Source of the DNA: Pseudomonadota bacterium
GTDB taxonomy: Bacteria > Pseudomonadota > Alphaproteobacteria > Acetobacterales > Acetobacteraceae
Length of the DNA: 12,054 nt
Assembly (NCBI GenBank): GCA_021780935.1
Contig: JAJXXT010000135.1
Coordinates: 1 to 12,054, forward strand
Direction of reading: 5' to 3'
Positions within the stretch are counted from its first letter, which is position 1, and the number at the start of each line of letters is the position of its first letter. The translations under genes were made by a program, and so were the position numbers. A model generated the notes under the pieces. It ran no database searches. It was not told the origin of the DNA and was given only the letters and a program-made list of their open reading frames with translations. This document shows, in pieces, positions 1-6,726 of the stretch.

Positions 1-468
1 CCGAAGATCACGCTGAGCAGCGCCCCGCCCCTGCCGCAGGACGACATCCTCGCCCATCTCCTGTTCGGCCAGAGCGCAACGACCCTGAGCCCGTTCCAGA
101 TGGGCTCGATCGCCCTGGGCCTGGCGCAGGTCAGCGGTGTTGGCGGCAGCGGCATCGACCCGCTGGACCGCGCCCGTCGCGCGCTCGGTCTCGACCGGCT
201 CGCCATCGGCAGCGCCGGCCCGGCCGCCGGGGCGACCGCGGGGACGGCGGCGGCCACCCAGGGGGCGACCGCGCCGACACTGGAGGCGGGCCGCTATGTC
301 GCGCCGGGTGTCTATGTCGGGGCAAAGCAGGGCGTCGGCGTCTCCGGCAGCAACGACACCGCCGCCGAGGTCCAGGTGGATCTGACCAAACGGCTCAAGC
401 TCAAGGCCGACGCCGGCAGCGGGTTCGGCACCAACGCGGTGGGGCTCGGCTACCAGCTGCAATATTGA
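1..468 (+). CDS. tamB: TamB C-terminal domain (DUF490), partial at 5' end
   Basis: Frame 1 is open from the first base to the TGA at 466-468, giving the last 155 residues of a much longer protein (family members usually exceed 1,000 residues). The fragment has the hallmarks of the TamB C-terminus: an entry like 'LSSAPPLPQDDILAHLLFG', then 'LSPFQ', a Gly/Ala-rich stretch, 'DPLDRARRALGLDRL', and a closing beta-rich part ('GRYVAPGVYVGAKQG', 'VQVDLTKRLKLKADAG', 'GLGYQLQY'). TamB is an inner-membrane-anchored periplasmic beta-helical protein. It works with the BamA-like TamA in outer-membrane protein and phospholipid homeostasis. The usual partner tamA is not in the window and may lie to the left. 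An Ala/Thr/Gly-rich linker at about residues 70-90 of the fragment looks low-complexity. The gene converges on tyrA with a 37-nt gap. Recognition of the family is confident. The start and full length cannot be seen. Confidence 0.9.
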   Translation, partial: PKITLSSAPPLPQDDILAHLLFGQSATTLSPFQMGSIALGLAQVSGVGGSGIDPLDRARRALGLDRLAIGSAGPAAGATAGTAAATQGATAPTLEAGRYVAPGVYVGAKQGVGVSGSNDTAAEVQVDLTKRLKLKADAGSGFGTNAVGLGYQLQY

Positions 469-472
469 CCTG

Positions 473-487
473 ACGGACGCCGTCCGT
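473..487. terminator. Small hairpin between convergent tamB and tyrA
   Basis: A perfect inverted repeat, ACGGAC-GCC-GTCCGT (6-bp stem, 3-nt loop), lies 4 nt after the tamB stop and 18 nt beyond the tyrA stop on the other strand. It fills most of the 37-nt convergent gap, which is where a bidirectional terminator would be expected. No T-run follows on either strand, so a classical intrinsic terminator is only weakly supported. Confidence 0.35.
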
Positions 488-505
488 GATGCGACGCCGG
501 CGCCT

Positions 506-1393
506 TCAGGCCTGCTTCAGCTCGATCAGACTGCGGCGGATCTTGCGGCCGCGCTCCACCTTGTCCTCGATGTAGGCGGCATCGGCCCAGCGTACCGCGC
601 GGGCCATCGCCTGCGCGTCCTCCATGAAGCGCGCCAGCATTTCCAGCAGCGCCTCGCGGTTGTTGAGGAACACGTCGCGCCACATCACCGGGTCCGAGGC
701 GGCGATACGGGTGAAGTCGCGGAAGCCGGAGGCGGCGAATTTCAGCACCTGTGAGCGGCTCTCGTCGGCGAGGTCGTCGGCCGTGCCGCAAATGGTGAAG
801 GCGATGAGGTGCGGCAGATGGCTGACGATGGCCAGAACGCGATCGTGATGGCCGGGTTCCATGGTCTCGACCATCGCCCCGCAGCGGCGCCAGAACTCCG
901 CCATGCGTTCGATCGCCGCCGCGTCGGCTCCGTCGGGCGGCGTGAGCAATGTCCAGCGCCCCTGGAACAGCGCGGCGAACCCGGCATCCGGGCCAGAATA
1001 CTCGGTGCCGGCGAGCGGATGGCCGGGAATGAAATGCACGCCATCCGGTACGTGCGGGCCGACATCGCGGATCACCGACTGCTTGGTCGAGCCGACATCG
1101 CTGAGGATCGCGCCGGGTTGCAGATGCGGGCCGATCGCCGCGGCGAGATCGGCGAAGCTGCCGACGGGGGCGCACAGGATCACCCCGTCGCAGCCGGCGA
1201 CGGCGCGCGCCGGGTCGGGCTCGACACGATCGGCGATGCCGAGTTCGGCGACGCGGGCGAGCGTCTTCGGCGTACGGGCGCAGGCGACCAGTTCGCCGGC
1301 GAGGGTGCGGCCGTCGAGATTGATCCGTGCGATGGAGCTGCCGATCAGGCCCAAGCCGATCAGCGCCAGACGGCGGAAGACGGGTTCAGCCAT
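506..1393 (-). CDS. tyrA: Prephenate (or arogenate) dehydrogenase, TyrA family
   Basis: This 295-residue protein of the TyrA family oxidatively decarboxylates prephenate to 4-hydroxyphenylpyruvate, or arogenate to tyrosine, in the cytoplasm. The N-terminal Rossmann motif GLGLIG is at residues 13-18, 'DVGSTK' at 99-104 and the signature 'GHPLAGTE' at 124-131. An all-helical C-terminal half carries 'SHLPH'. After the second beta strand the sequence is 'VACART', with Arg40 where an acidic residue would favour NAD, so NADP use is possible (inference). The frame stays open upstream to 1660, but I chose ATG 1393 because 'MAEPVFRRLALIG' begins just before the Rossmann strand and the extension would lie inside hisC. 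The start is 5 nt after the hisC stop, so translation is probably coupled. There is no ACT domain at the C-terminus, so tyrosine feedback through such a domain is not expected. Substrate preference cannot be told from sequence alone. Confidence 0.93.
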   Translation of the reverse strand: MAEPVFRRLALIGLGLIGSSIARINLDGRTLAGELVACARTPKTLARVAELGIADRVEPDPARAVAGCDGVILCAPVGSFADLAAAIGPHLQPGAILSDVGSTKQSVIRDVGPHVPDGVHFIPGHPLAGTEYSGPDAGFAALFQGRWTLLTPPDGADAAAIERMAEFWRRCGAMVETMEPGHHDRVLAIVSHLPHLIAFTICGTADDLADESRSQVLKFAASGFRDFTRIAASDPVMWRDVFLNNREALLEMLARFMEDAQAMARAVRWADAAYIEDKVERGRKIRRSLIELKQA

Positions 1394-1398
1394 TGGAG

Positions 1399-2490
1399 TC
1401 AGCCATTGGATCCGGCCATGAAGGCGCCGAGCGCCTCGGCCACCAGGCCACATTCCTCTTCGGTGCCAACGGTGATGCGCAGGCACTGCGGCAGCCCATA
1501 GGCGGCGACCCGGCGGACGATCAGGCCCCGGGTGCGGAGGAACGCATCCGCCGCCACGGCCCGTTCGGCGTCGGCGAAATCGGCCAGGACGAAATTGCCC
1601 TCGCTCGGCCAGACCTTGAGCCCCACTGCCGTCAGCGCCTCGGCGAGCCAGGCCCGCCAACGCGTGTTGTGCGCCCGCGCATGCTCTACCCAGCCGGGCT
1701 CGGCCAGGGCGGCGATTCCCGCCTGCTGCACGGCGGCATTGGCGTTGAAGGGGGCGCGGATGCGATTGAGCACGTCGATCACCGAAGCCGGCGCATAGGC
1801 CCAGCCCAGCCTCAGGCCGCCGAGGCCGAAGACCTTGCTGAACGTGCGGGTCATGACCGTGTTGTCACCGGCGTCGACCAGAGCCGCCCCGGCCTCGTAG
1901 TCCGTCCGCTCGACATATTCGGCGTAGGCGGAATCGATCACCAGCAGCACGTCCGCGGGCAGGCCGGCACGCAGCCGCCGCACCTCCGAGGCCGTCAGCA
2001 TGGTCCCGGTCGGGTTGTTCGGATTGGCCAGAAACACCAGCCGCGTCGCCGGCGAGACGGCGGCGAGGAAGGCATCGACGTCGGCGGTCAGCGCCCGCTC
2101 CGGTGTCTTGACGATGCGGCAGCCGGCGGCACGGCCGTAGATCTGGTACATGAGGAAGCCGTGCGCCGACATGATCAGCTCCGTGCCGGCGCCGCCATAG
2201 GCCTGGCACAGGAGCCCGATCAGCTCGTCGGAGCCCGCGCCGCAGACGATGCGGGCGGGATCGAGGCCGAAGCGGGCGCCGATCGCCCGCCGCAGCGCCT
2301 CCGCGCCGCCATCGGGGTAGCGGTGCAGCTCCGGCGCCAGGGCGGCGTAGGCCGCCTGCGCCCCTGGCGGCGGACCGAACGCACCCTCGTTGGAGGAGAG
2401 CTTGTGCACGCGGTTGATGCCAGCCAGGGTCGATTCACCGCCGACATAGGGGGCGATTTCGAGCAATTCCGGACGCGGGCGTGGGCTCAT
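1399..2490 (-). CDS. hisC: Histidinol-phosphate aminotransferase family (HisC), likely also aromatic aminotransferase
   Basis: This is a 363-residue class I/II PLP-dependent aminotransferase of the HisC type, of normal family length. Visible landmarks are 'KLSSNE' at 30-35, 'RYPDGG' near 57, 'NPNNPTG' at 156-162, 'DSAYAEY' at 186-192, and the PLP Schiff-base lysine in '[17 protein letters not shown]' (Lys219), with 'LRITVGT' close to the C-terminus. HisC converts imidazole-acetol phosphate and glutamate to histidinol phosphate. Homologues placed between chorismate mutase and tyrA often also transaminate phenylpyruvate and 4-hydroxyphenylpyruvate, or prephenate. That role is inferred here from the neighbours, because no other his gene is in the window. 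ATG 2490 overlaps the chorismate mutase stop as ATGA, and the stop is 5 nt ahead of tyrA. Together these indicate a coupled three-gene operon. Family assignment is firm, physiological substrate less so. Confidence 0.92.
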   Translation of the reverse strand: MSPRPRPELLEIAPYVGGESTLAGINRVHKLSSNEGAFGPPPGAQAAYAALAPELHRYPDGGAEALRRAIGARFGLDPARIVCGAGSDELIGLLCQAYGGAGTELIMSAHGFLMYQIYGRAAGCRIVKTPERALTADVDAFLAAVSPATRLVFLANPNNPTGTMLTASEVRRLRAGLPADVLLVIDSAYAEYVERTDYEAGAALVDAGDNTVMTRTFSKVFGLGGLRLGWAYAPASVIDVLNRIRAPFNANAAVQQAGIAALAEPGWVEHARAHNTRWRAWLAEALTAVGLKVWPSEGNFVLADFADAERAVAADAFLRTRGLIVRRVAAYGLPQCLRITVGTEEECGLVAEALGAFMAGSNG

Positions 2491-3368
2491 GACGGGTCTC
2501 CCCCGAGCGGAACCGCGTAAGCGCCGAGAACCACGACCGGGCGCAGCAGCGGCGTGATCAGGGCGAGGCGCGGATCATCGTCGCCGACCCAGCCTGGGAC
2601 ATCCACCAGGGCCAGCGCCGTACCGCCGTCGCGGCGGAGCAGAACCTGGGCGGCGCCGAAGCCTGCGGTGGTGAGGGCGGCAGCGAGCCGCGCCCGGCTC
2701 ATGTCGGGCGACAATTCGAGGCCGAGCAGCGAGCGGTCATCGCCGGACGGGTCCGGCGCCACCGCGGCCGCGACCAGGGCCTGCGCGCGCGGCGCGCCCT
2801 CCGGCCGCTTCGTCCAGAACGGCAGCCGGGCGACGACGTGGATGCGCGGTTCATCACGGTGCAGCAGGGCACGCCACCAGGCGGCGGAGACTGGTTCCTC
2901 TTCCGCCGGCATCGGCAGCACAGCGAGCGCGGCGCTGCCCGCGCTGACCTCGGCGAGCGCCTGGGCCGGGCTGCGATGGTGCCGCAGGGGGGTGAGCACA
3001 CCGAACTGCTCGCGCGCGAGCTGGACCAGGCCGCCATCCTGCTCCGCGTCGCAGGCTGCGATGGCGAAGTTTCCCTGGATGGCGCAGGTTCCCGCCAGCA
3101 GCTCGCGCCAGATGCGCACCAGGCTGTGCGCCGGCAGATGTCCGGCGTGGCGGGCGAGGAGTCGGCGAATGATCTGCGCCTCGCGGCCCGGGCGCAGCGC
3201 GATGCCGCCGCCCTTCAGGGCCGCCACCCGCTCCACCACCGCGGCGCGGCGCATCAGCAGGTCGTGCATGGCGGCATCGATATCATCGAGTTCGGCGCGC
3301 AGGCTCGCCAGCGTGTCGCGTGGCGCCGGTTCGGACCCGGGCATGACGGAAGCGGGCGCGGTCGACAT
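2487..3368 (-). CDS. Chorismate mutase (AroQ) with degenerate prephenate-dehydratase/ACT-like C-terminus
   Basis: This 293-residue protein is the first gene of the aromatic operon. Residues 18-100 form a class II (AroQ) chorismate mutase helix bundle. The expected active-site set is present by alignment from memory with the E. coli P-protein: Arg23 in 'LRAELDDID', Arg40/41, Lys52, Arg62-Glu63 in 'RPGRE', and Gln98. It should convert chorismate to prephenate. From about residue 100 ('[11 protein letters not shown]') the sequence follows the pattern of a prephenate dehydratase fold, and near 210-260 that of an ACT-like fold. I find no Thr-Arg-Phe catalytic motif, so dehydratase activity is unlikely. 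The tail may be structural or regulatory. ATG 3368 was chosen over further upstream in-frame starts (open to 3545) because the added segment is Ala/Arg/Gly-rich and overlaps the divergent promoter region and neighbouring gene start. The stop overlaps hisC by 4 nt. Confidence 0.85.
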   Translation of the reverse strand: MSTAPASVMPGSEPAPRDTLASLRAELDDIDAAMHDLLMRRAAVVERVAALKGGGIALRPGREAQIIRRLLARHAGHLPAHSLVRIWRELLAGTCAIQGNFAIAACDAEQDGGLVQLAREQFGVLTPLRHHRSPAQALAEVSAGSAALAVLPMPAEEEPVSAAWWRALLHRDEPRIHVVARLPFWTKRPEGAPRAQALVAAAVAPDPSGDDRSLLGLELSPDMSRARLAAALTTAGFGAAQVLLRRDGGTALALVDVPGWVGDDDPRLALITPLLRPVVVLGAYAVPLGGDPS

Positions 3369-3407
3369 GGCAGGCGGGGGCTCCGCGGGCGCGGTTTCGG
3401 GGCGACA

Positions 3408-3435
3408 CAGATAGCCGATGCGCCCGGCGCTGCAA
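3408..3435 (-). promoter_or_regulatory. Candidate promoter of the chorismate mutase-hisC-tyrA operon
   Basis: On the minus strand TTGCAGC (3435-3429) is followed after 13 nt by GCTATCTG (3415-3408), about 40 nt before the chorismate mutase ATG. This resembles the alphaproteobacterial housekeeping pattern described for Caulobacter (TTGACGS, 10-14 nt, GCTANAWC), with mismatches in both halves. It is a pattern match by eye, without experimental support. Confidence 0.4.
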
Positions 3436-3441
3436 ACCCGC

Positions 3442-3473
3442 CCGGCCGCGCGGCCGGCGGCTCTTCCGCCGGC
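3442..3473. repeat. Overlapping palindrome and hairpin in the divergent intergenic region
   Basis: Positions 3442-3457 are a perfect 16-bp palindrome, CCGGCCGCGCGGCCGG. Its right half overlaps a second perfect inverted repeat, GCCGGCGG (3453-3460) and CCGCCGGC (3466-3473), around the loop CTCTT. Only one of the two structures can form at a time. They lie between the divergent chorismate mutase and 2-hydroxyacid dehydrogenase genes. The function is unknown. They could be a leader switch, a protein-binding palindrome, or a by-product of high GC. Confidence 0.5.
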
Positions 3474-3519
3474 GCCGCGCGGCGGCCATGATACGCGCGC
3501 CGCACGAGAGAGGGATGTC

Positions 3520-4482
3520 ATGGCCAAGCCGATCCTGCTGATCACCCGCCGCCTCCCACCCGCGGTGGAGGCGCGCGCCGCGCGCGACTACGACGCCCGT
3601 TTCAATCCCGACGATGTCCCGCGTGGGTCGGAGGCTCTGCTCAGCCTCGCCGCGGGCGCTGCTGCCCTGCTCTGCACGCCGAGCGAACGGCTGGATGCGG
3701 CGACCATCGGCCGGCTGCCCGCGAGCGTGAGGGTGATCGCGACCTTCAGCGTCGGGTTCGACCATATCGACGTGGCCGCGGCCCGGGCGCGATCCATCCG
3801 GGTCTGCAACACGCCGGACGTGCTCTCGGTCGCCACCGCGGAATGCGCCATGCTGCTGATCCTCGCAGCCGCCCGGCGCGCCGGGGAGGGCGAACGGCTG
3901 GTCCGCTCGGGGCGCTGGACCGGCTGGGGACCGACGCAGCTGATCGGCACGCAGGTTTCTGGCCGAAAACTGGGCATTTTCGGCATGGGACGGATCGGGC
4001 GCGAGCTCGCGCGCATGGCGCGGGGGTTCGCGATGGAGGTGCATTACCGCGACATCGTGCGCCTGCCGGCGGAGTTGGAGCAGGGCGCACACTATCATGA
4101 CGACGATGCGAGCTTCCTGGCGGCGAGCGAGGTCCTTTCCCTGAACGCGCCGGGTGGCGCCGGAACCCATAACTGGCTGAACGCGGCGCGCATCGCGATG
4201 CTGCCACGCGGCGCGGTGGTGGTGAACGCGGCGCGCGGCGTGCTGGTCGACGATGCGGCGCTGATCGCGGCGCTGAAGAGCGGGCAGATCGCCGCCGCCG
4301 GGCTCGACGTGTTCGCCGGCGAGCCCGCGCTCGATCCGGAATATCGCAGTCTGGAGAACGTCTTCCTGTTACCGCATCTGGGCAGCGCCACAACCGAGAC
4401 GCGCGACGCCATGGGCTTTCTCGCGCTCGACGCGATCGACGCGGTGCTCGCCGGGCGCGAGCCGGCCAATATCGTCCACTGA
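3520..4482 (+). CDS. D-2-hydroxyacid dehydrogenase (glyoxylate/hydroxypyruvate reductase-like)
   Basis: This is a 320-residue cytoplasmic NAD(P)-dependent D-isomer-specific 2-hydroxyacid dehydrogenase, of normal family length. The nucleotide-binding motif GMGRIG is at 155-160. The catalytic triad is visible as Arg239 ('VVNAARG'), Glu268 ('DVFAGEP') and His286 ('LLPHLGSAT'). The segment after the second Rossmann strand reads 'VHYRD', with a basic residue rather than Asp, which hints at NADPH (inference). Likely substrates are glyoxylate, hydroxypyruvate or a related 2-oxoacid, but the exact one cannot be read from sequence. ATG 3520 is preceded by a purine-rich GAGAGAGGG element, and the upstream in-frame extension is proline/arginine-rich and was rejected. 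An out-of-frame ATG lies 5 nt before the chosen start. The gene forms a two-gene unit with the flavin reductase-like gene 9 nt downstream and is divergent from the aromatic operon. Confidence 0.9.
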   Translation: MAKPILLITRRLPPAVEARAARDYDARFNPDDVPRGSEALLSLAAGAAALLCTPSERLDAATIGRLPASVRVIATFSVGFDHIDVAAARARSIRVCNTPDVLSVATAECAMLLILAAARRAGEGERLVRSGRWTGWGPTQLIGTQVSGRKLGIFGMGRIGRELARMARGFAMEVHYRDIVRLPAELEQGAHYHDDDASFLAASEVLSLNAPGGAGTHNWLNAARIAMLPRGAVVVNAARGVLVDDAALIAALKSGQIAAAGLDVFAGEPALDPEYRSLENVFLLPHLGSATTETRDAMGFLALDAIDAVLAGREPANIVH

Positions 4483-4491
4483 GAGGGCATC

Positions 4492-5136
4492 ATGGAGTTC
4501 GATTTCGCGGCGCTCAGCGCCACCGACCGCTACAAGCTGCTGGTTTCGACCGTGGTGCCGCGGCCGATCGCGTGGGTGGTGACACTGGATGGCCAAGGCC
4601 GGCCGAACGCCGCGCCGTTCTCGTTCTTCAACGCCGTTTCCCAGGATCCGCCGGTCCTCGCCATCGGCATCGGCGGCCGCCGGCCGGGGGACATCAAGGA
4701 CACCGGCAACAACATCCGCGAGACCGGCGAGTTCGTCGTCAACCTCGTCGCCGCCGCGAATGCCGAGGCGATGAATGTGACCGCCATCGAGTTCGGCCCG
4801 GAGGTGAACGAGTTGGCGGAGGCCGGGCTGACGCCCGTTCCCTCGGTGAAGGTGAAGCCGCCGCGCATCGCCGAGAGCCCGGTCGCGATGGAGTGCGAGC
4901 GGCTGATGACCATCGATCTCGGCAACGAGCGCGCGGTGGTGCTGGGGCGCATCCTGCTCATGCACGTGCGCGATGACGCCGTGCTGGATGCCCAGAAGTG
5001 CTACATCGACACGCCCAGGCTCGACCTCATCGGCCGCATGCATGGGCGCGGCTGGTATGCGCGCACGCGGGACCGGTTCGAACTGCCGCGCATCCCGGTC
5101 GAGACTTGGCCGCTGCGTTCCTCACCGGGGCGTTAA
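4492..5136 (+). CDS. Flavin reductase-like FMN-binding protein (DIM6/NTAB family)
   Basis: This 214-residue split-barrel flavoprotein belongs to the flavin reductase-like family. The diagnostic N-terminal stretch has 'VPRPIAWVVT', then 'NAAPFSFFN' and 'DPPVLAIGI' at about residues 22-60, which form the FMN pocket. 'NNIRETGEFVVNLV' and 'HVRDD' follow as usual. Members bind FMN. Some act as NAD(P)H:flavin oxidoreductases feeding monooxygenases, but most are uncharacterised, and no monooxygenase partner is nearby. ATG 4492 is supported by GAGAGGG at 4481-4487, which overlaps the stop codon of the 2-hydroxyacid dehydrogenase, so the two are co-translated. The short AT-rich stretch after its TAA stop probably belongs to the promoter of the next gene. 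Family call is confident, function open. Confidence 0.88.
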   Translation: MEFDFAALSATDRYKLLVSTVVPRPIAWVVTLDGQGRPNAAPFSFFNAVSQDPPVLAIGIGGRRPGDIKDTGNNIRETGEFVVNLVAAANAEAMNVTAIEFGPEVNELAEAGLTPVPSVKVKPPRIAESPVAMECERLMTIDLGNERAVVLGRILLMHVRDDAVLDAQKCYIDTPRLDLIGRMHGRGWYARTRDRFELPRIPVETWPLRSSPGR

Positions 5137-5142
5137 CAAGGC

Positions 5143-5171
5143 TTTAATGGTGTGCCGGCCGCCGATATGAT
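5143..5171 (+). promoter_or_regulatory. Candidate promoter of the beta-roll protein gene
   Basis: A TATGAT hexamer at 5166-5171 (five of six bases of the -10 consensus) lies 17 nt after TTTAAT at 5143-5148, which is a poor -35 with three matches. The area from 5131 to 5180 is clearly more AT-rich than its surroundings. The gene's ATG is 35 nt further on. A strong Shine-Dalgarno sequence, GAGGAG (5195-5200), precedes it. Confidence 0.4.
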
Positions 5172-5206
5172 GTGTAGAGCTTCGTGCAACGATTGAGGAG
5201 GCGGCA

Positions 5207-6664
5207 ATGCCGGATAACGGAATTCCCCCTGGGCTCGCGAAGAAGGTTCGCTCGGCCGATGACGGCCAGGACAACTCGGACGGCAACGGCGGGCCAGGTG
5301 TGATTCCGCCAGTAATTATCCCGGTGCTGCCGCCGCCAACCACGCCCGTCATTCCCGCCAACCTCGCAGCCTATCTGCCGCCGGACATCCAGACCGTGTT
5401 CGATAACCAGCCGGACGGGCTGGCCTGGACCCCGCTCGAGGTGCAGACCGAGGATGGCTTCGTCGCCGCGACGCTGACTGCGCCGGTGGTCGTCTTCGCC
5501 GACCTGCCGGCCGGCAGCGGCTCGGCGCCGCTGTTGCTGGACGGAGGCGACGTGGTGGGCGTGGTCGATATCGGGGCCGCGCCGATGAGCATCGATGATG
5601 ATGGGGCGCTCTACCAGTACATCGTCGCCGGCGGCGCCGGGATGACGCTGTTCGACCAGGCGGCCAGCGGCGAGGTCGTCGCCGATAGCGGGGTGAACGA
5701 GTGGATTTTCGGCCAGGCCGGCGTTCGCCACTGGGTGATCAATCTCGCCGGGGGCGACAACACCGTCTTCACCGGATCGGGCGACGACGTCATCTCCACC
5801 GGCCCGGCCAGCAGCAACGAGATCGTGCTGCAGGGCGGCAACAACCTGGTCAGCTCCTACGGCCACGACACCATCATCGCCGGTGGCGGCGATGACACGA
5901 TCAGCGTCGGCGGGTCGGGCGCGCTGGTCTTCGGTGGCTCCGGACAGCTCACCTTCATTGATGCCAACCCGGTGGCTGGTGCCAGCGCCAGCGAGATCGT
6001 CGGCGGCAGCGGCTTCATCACCGCCTATGGCGGCGCCGGCAGCCTGACCGTGTTCGGCGGCAGCGGCGGCGGCATCTATTTCGGCGGCAGCGCCGGGAAC
6101 AATCTGATGGTCGGCGGGGCCGGACGCGATACGCTCGTTGGCGGCGGAAACGGGGACCGGCTGTATGCCGGAGCCGGCGGGCACGACGTTCTGGTCGCGG
6201 CCAGCGGTAACGAGACCCTCGTCGGCAGCCTCTCGCACGGCGGCAACGTCTTCTATGGCGGCACCGGACAGGACATCATCGTCATGGGCGCCGGCAACAA
6301 CACGGTTGCGGCGGGCGCGGCGGGAACCTCCGATGTCATCTTCGGCGGTGGTGGCAACGACACGGTCAGCGCCGGCGCGGCGAACGTGTTCTATGTGGCG
6401 GGCGCCGGCTCGGCCTTGATCGATGCGGGCAGCGGCGCCGATGTGTTCCAGTTCGTCAATGGCCAGGCGGGCGGCAGCGCGGTGATCAACGGCTTCGTGC
6501 CGGGGGTCGATCGGATCGACCTGCAGGGCTATGCACCGGGCACGGCGGCACAGGTTGTCGCCAACGGGGTCTCGACCGGCGGCTCGATGCTGCTGACCCT
6601 GCCCGACGCGACGCACATCCTCCTCACCGGCGTCACGCATCTGCCGAGCACCGCGGTGAGCTGA
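5207..6664 (+). CDS. Glycine-rich RTX/beta-roll protein, probable type I secreted
   Basis: This 485-residue acidic, Gly-rich protein has no signal peptide or membrane segment. Residues 1-30 are polar ('GIPPGLAKK', Asp/Asn/Gly-rich). Residues 31-50 are a Pro/Val/Ile linker, and 51-180 are of unknown type. From about 181 to 410 it is a beta-roll with RTX-like nonapeptides such as 'GSGDDVIST', 'GGGDDTISV', 'GGAGRDTLV', 'GTGQDIIVM' and 'GSGADVFQF', which normally bind calcium between Gly-Asp turns. The stretch 235-298 keeps the Gly-Gly-Ser/Ala-Gly spacing but has almost no Asp. Residues 411-485 form a closing module ('FVNGQAGGSAVINGF', 'DRIDLQGY', 'TLPDATHILLTGV') that I recognise from secreted alphaproteobacterial proteins. 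These features point to type I secretion and a surface or matrix role (inference). No ABC exporter, fusion protein or TolC gene is nearby. No enzyme domain was recognised. The start is set by GAGGAG 6 nt upstream. Confidence 0.85.
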   Translation: MPDNGIPPGLAKKVRSADDGQDNSDGNGGPGVIPPVIIPVLPPPTTPVIPANLAAYLPPDIQTVFDNQPDGLAWTPLEVQTEDGFVAATLTAPVVVFADLPAGSGSAPLLLDGGDVVGVVDIGAAPMSIDDDGALYQYIVAGGAGMTLFDQAASGEVVADSGVNEWIFGQAGVRHWVINLAGGDNTVFTGSGDDVISTGPASSNEIVLQGGNNLVSSYGHDTIIAGGGDDTISVGGSGALVFGGSGQLTFIDANPVAGASASEIVGGSGFITAYGGAGSLTVFGGSGGGIYFGGSAGNNLMVGGAGRDTLVGGGNGDRLYAGAGGHDVLVAASGNETLVGSLSHGGNVFYGGTGQDIIVMGAGNNTVAAGAAGTSDVIFGGGGNDTVSAGAANVFYVAGAGSALIDAGSGADVFQFVNGQAGGSAVINGFVPGVDRIDLQGYAPGTAAQVVANGVSTGGSMLLTLPDATHILLTGVTHLPSTAVS

Positions 6665-6685
6665 GCCCCCTGCTGAGCTGAGCCC
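6658..6685 (+). repeat. 11-bp direct repeat at the end of the beta-roll gene
   Basis: GAGCTGAGCCC occurs at 6658-6668, spanning the stop codon of the beta-roll gene, and again at 6675-6685, entering the terminator stem. The period is 17 nt. It may be a small tandem duplication. Confidence 0.6.
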
Positions 6686-6719
6686 GGGCGGCTGCCGGCG
6701 TAAGCCGGCAGCCGCCCGG
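6684..6719. terminator. Perfect 16-bp stem-loop with GUAA loop, bidirectional terminator candidate
   Basis: CCGGGCGGCTGCCGGC (6684-6699) pairs perfectly with GCCGGCAGCCGCCCGG (6704-6719) around the 4-nt loop GTAA, a GNRA-type tetraloop in the plus-strand RNA. It sits between the convergent beta-roll gene (stop 6664) and the GMC dehydrogenase gene (stop 6727), where transcripts from both sides must end. No T-run follows on either strand, so termination would have to rely on the very stable stem, or the stem may instead protect 3' ends. Confidence 0.75.
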
Positions 6720-6726
6720 ATGCCGT

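Noticed and set aside
1394..1660. N-terminal extension of tyrA into hisC
   Set aside because: The extra residues are Arg/Gly-rich, lie within the hisC reading frame, and precede the natural start that sits just before the Rossmann fold.
1327..2520. 397-codon plus-strand frame opposite hisC and tyrA
   Set aside because: No family signal, composition typical of an antisense shadow, and the minus-strand genes carry all the catalytic motifs.
3283..4170. Minus-strand frame opposite the 2-hydroxyacid dehydrogenase
   Set aside because: It is antisense to a gene with a complete catalytic triad and shows no recognisable domain.
5747..6440. Repetitive glycine-codon DNA considered as a CRISPR or tandem-repeat array
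   Set aside because: The repeats are degenerate coding repeats of the beta-roll, with no constant repeat and unique spacers.
5144..6640. 498-codon open frame opposite the beta-roll gene
   Set aside because: It mirrors the glycine/aspartate repeat of the real gene as an Ala/Asp/Arg/Val-rich reading. The plus-strand gene has a strong ribosome site and recognisable repeats.
6430..6664. C-terminus of the beta-roll protein as a PEP-CTERM sorting signal
   Set aside because: It has no Pro-Glu-Pro motif, transmembrane helix or basic tail. It ends in a polar 'STAVS'.
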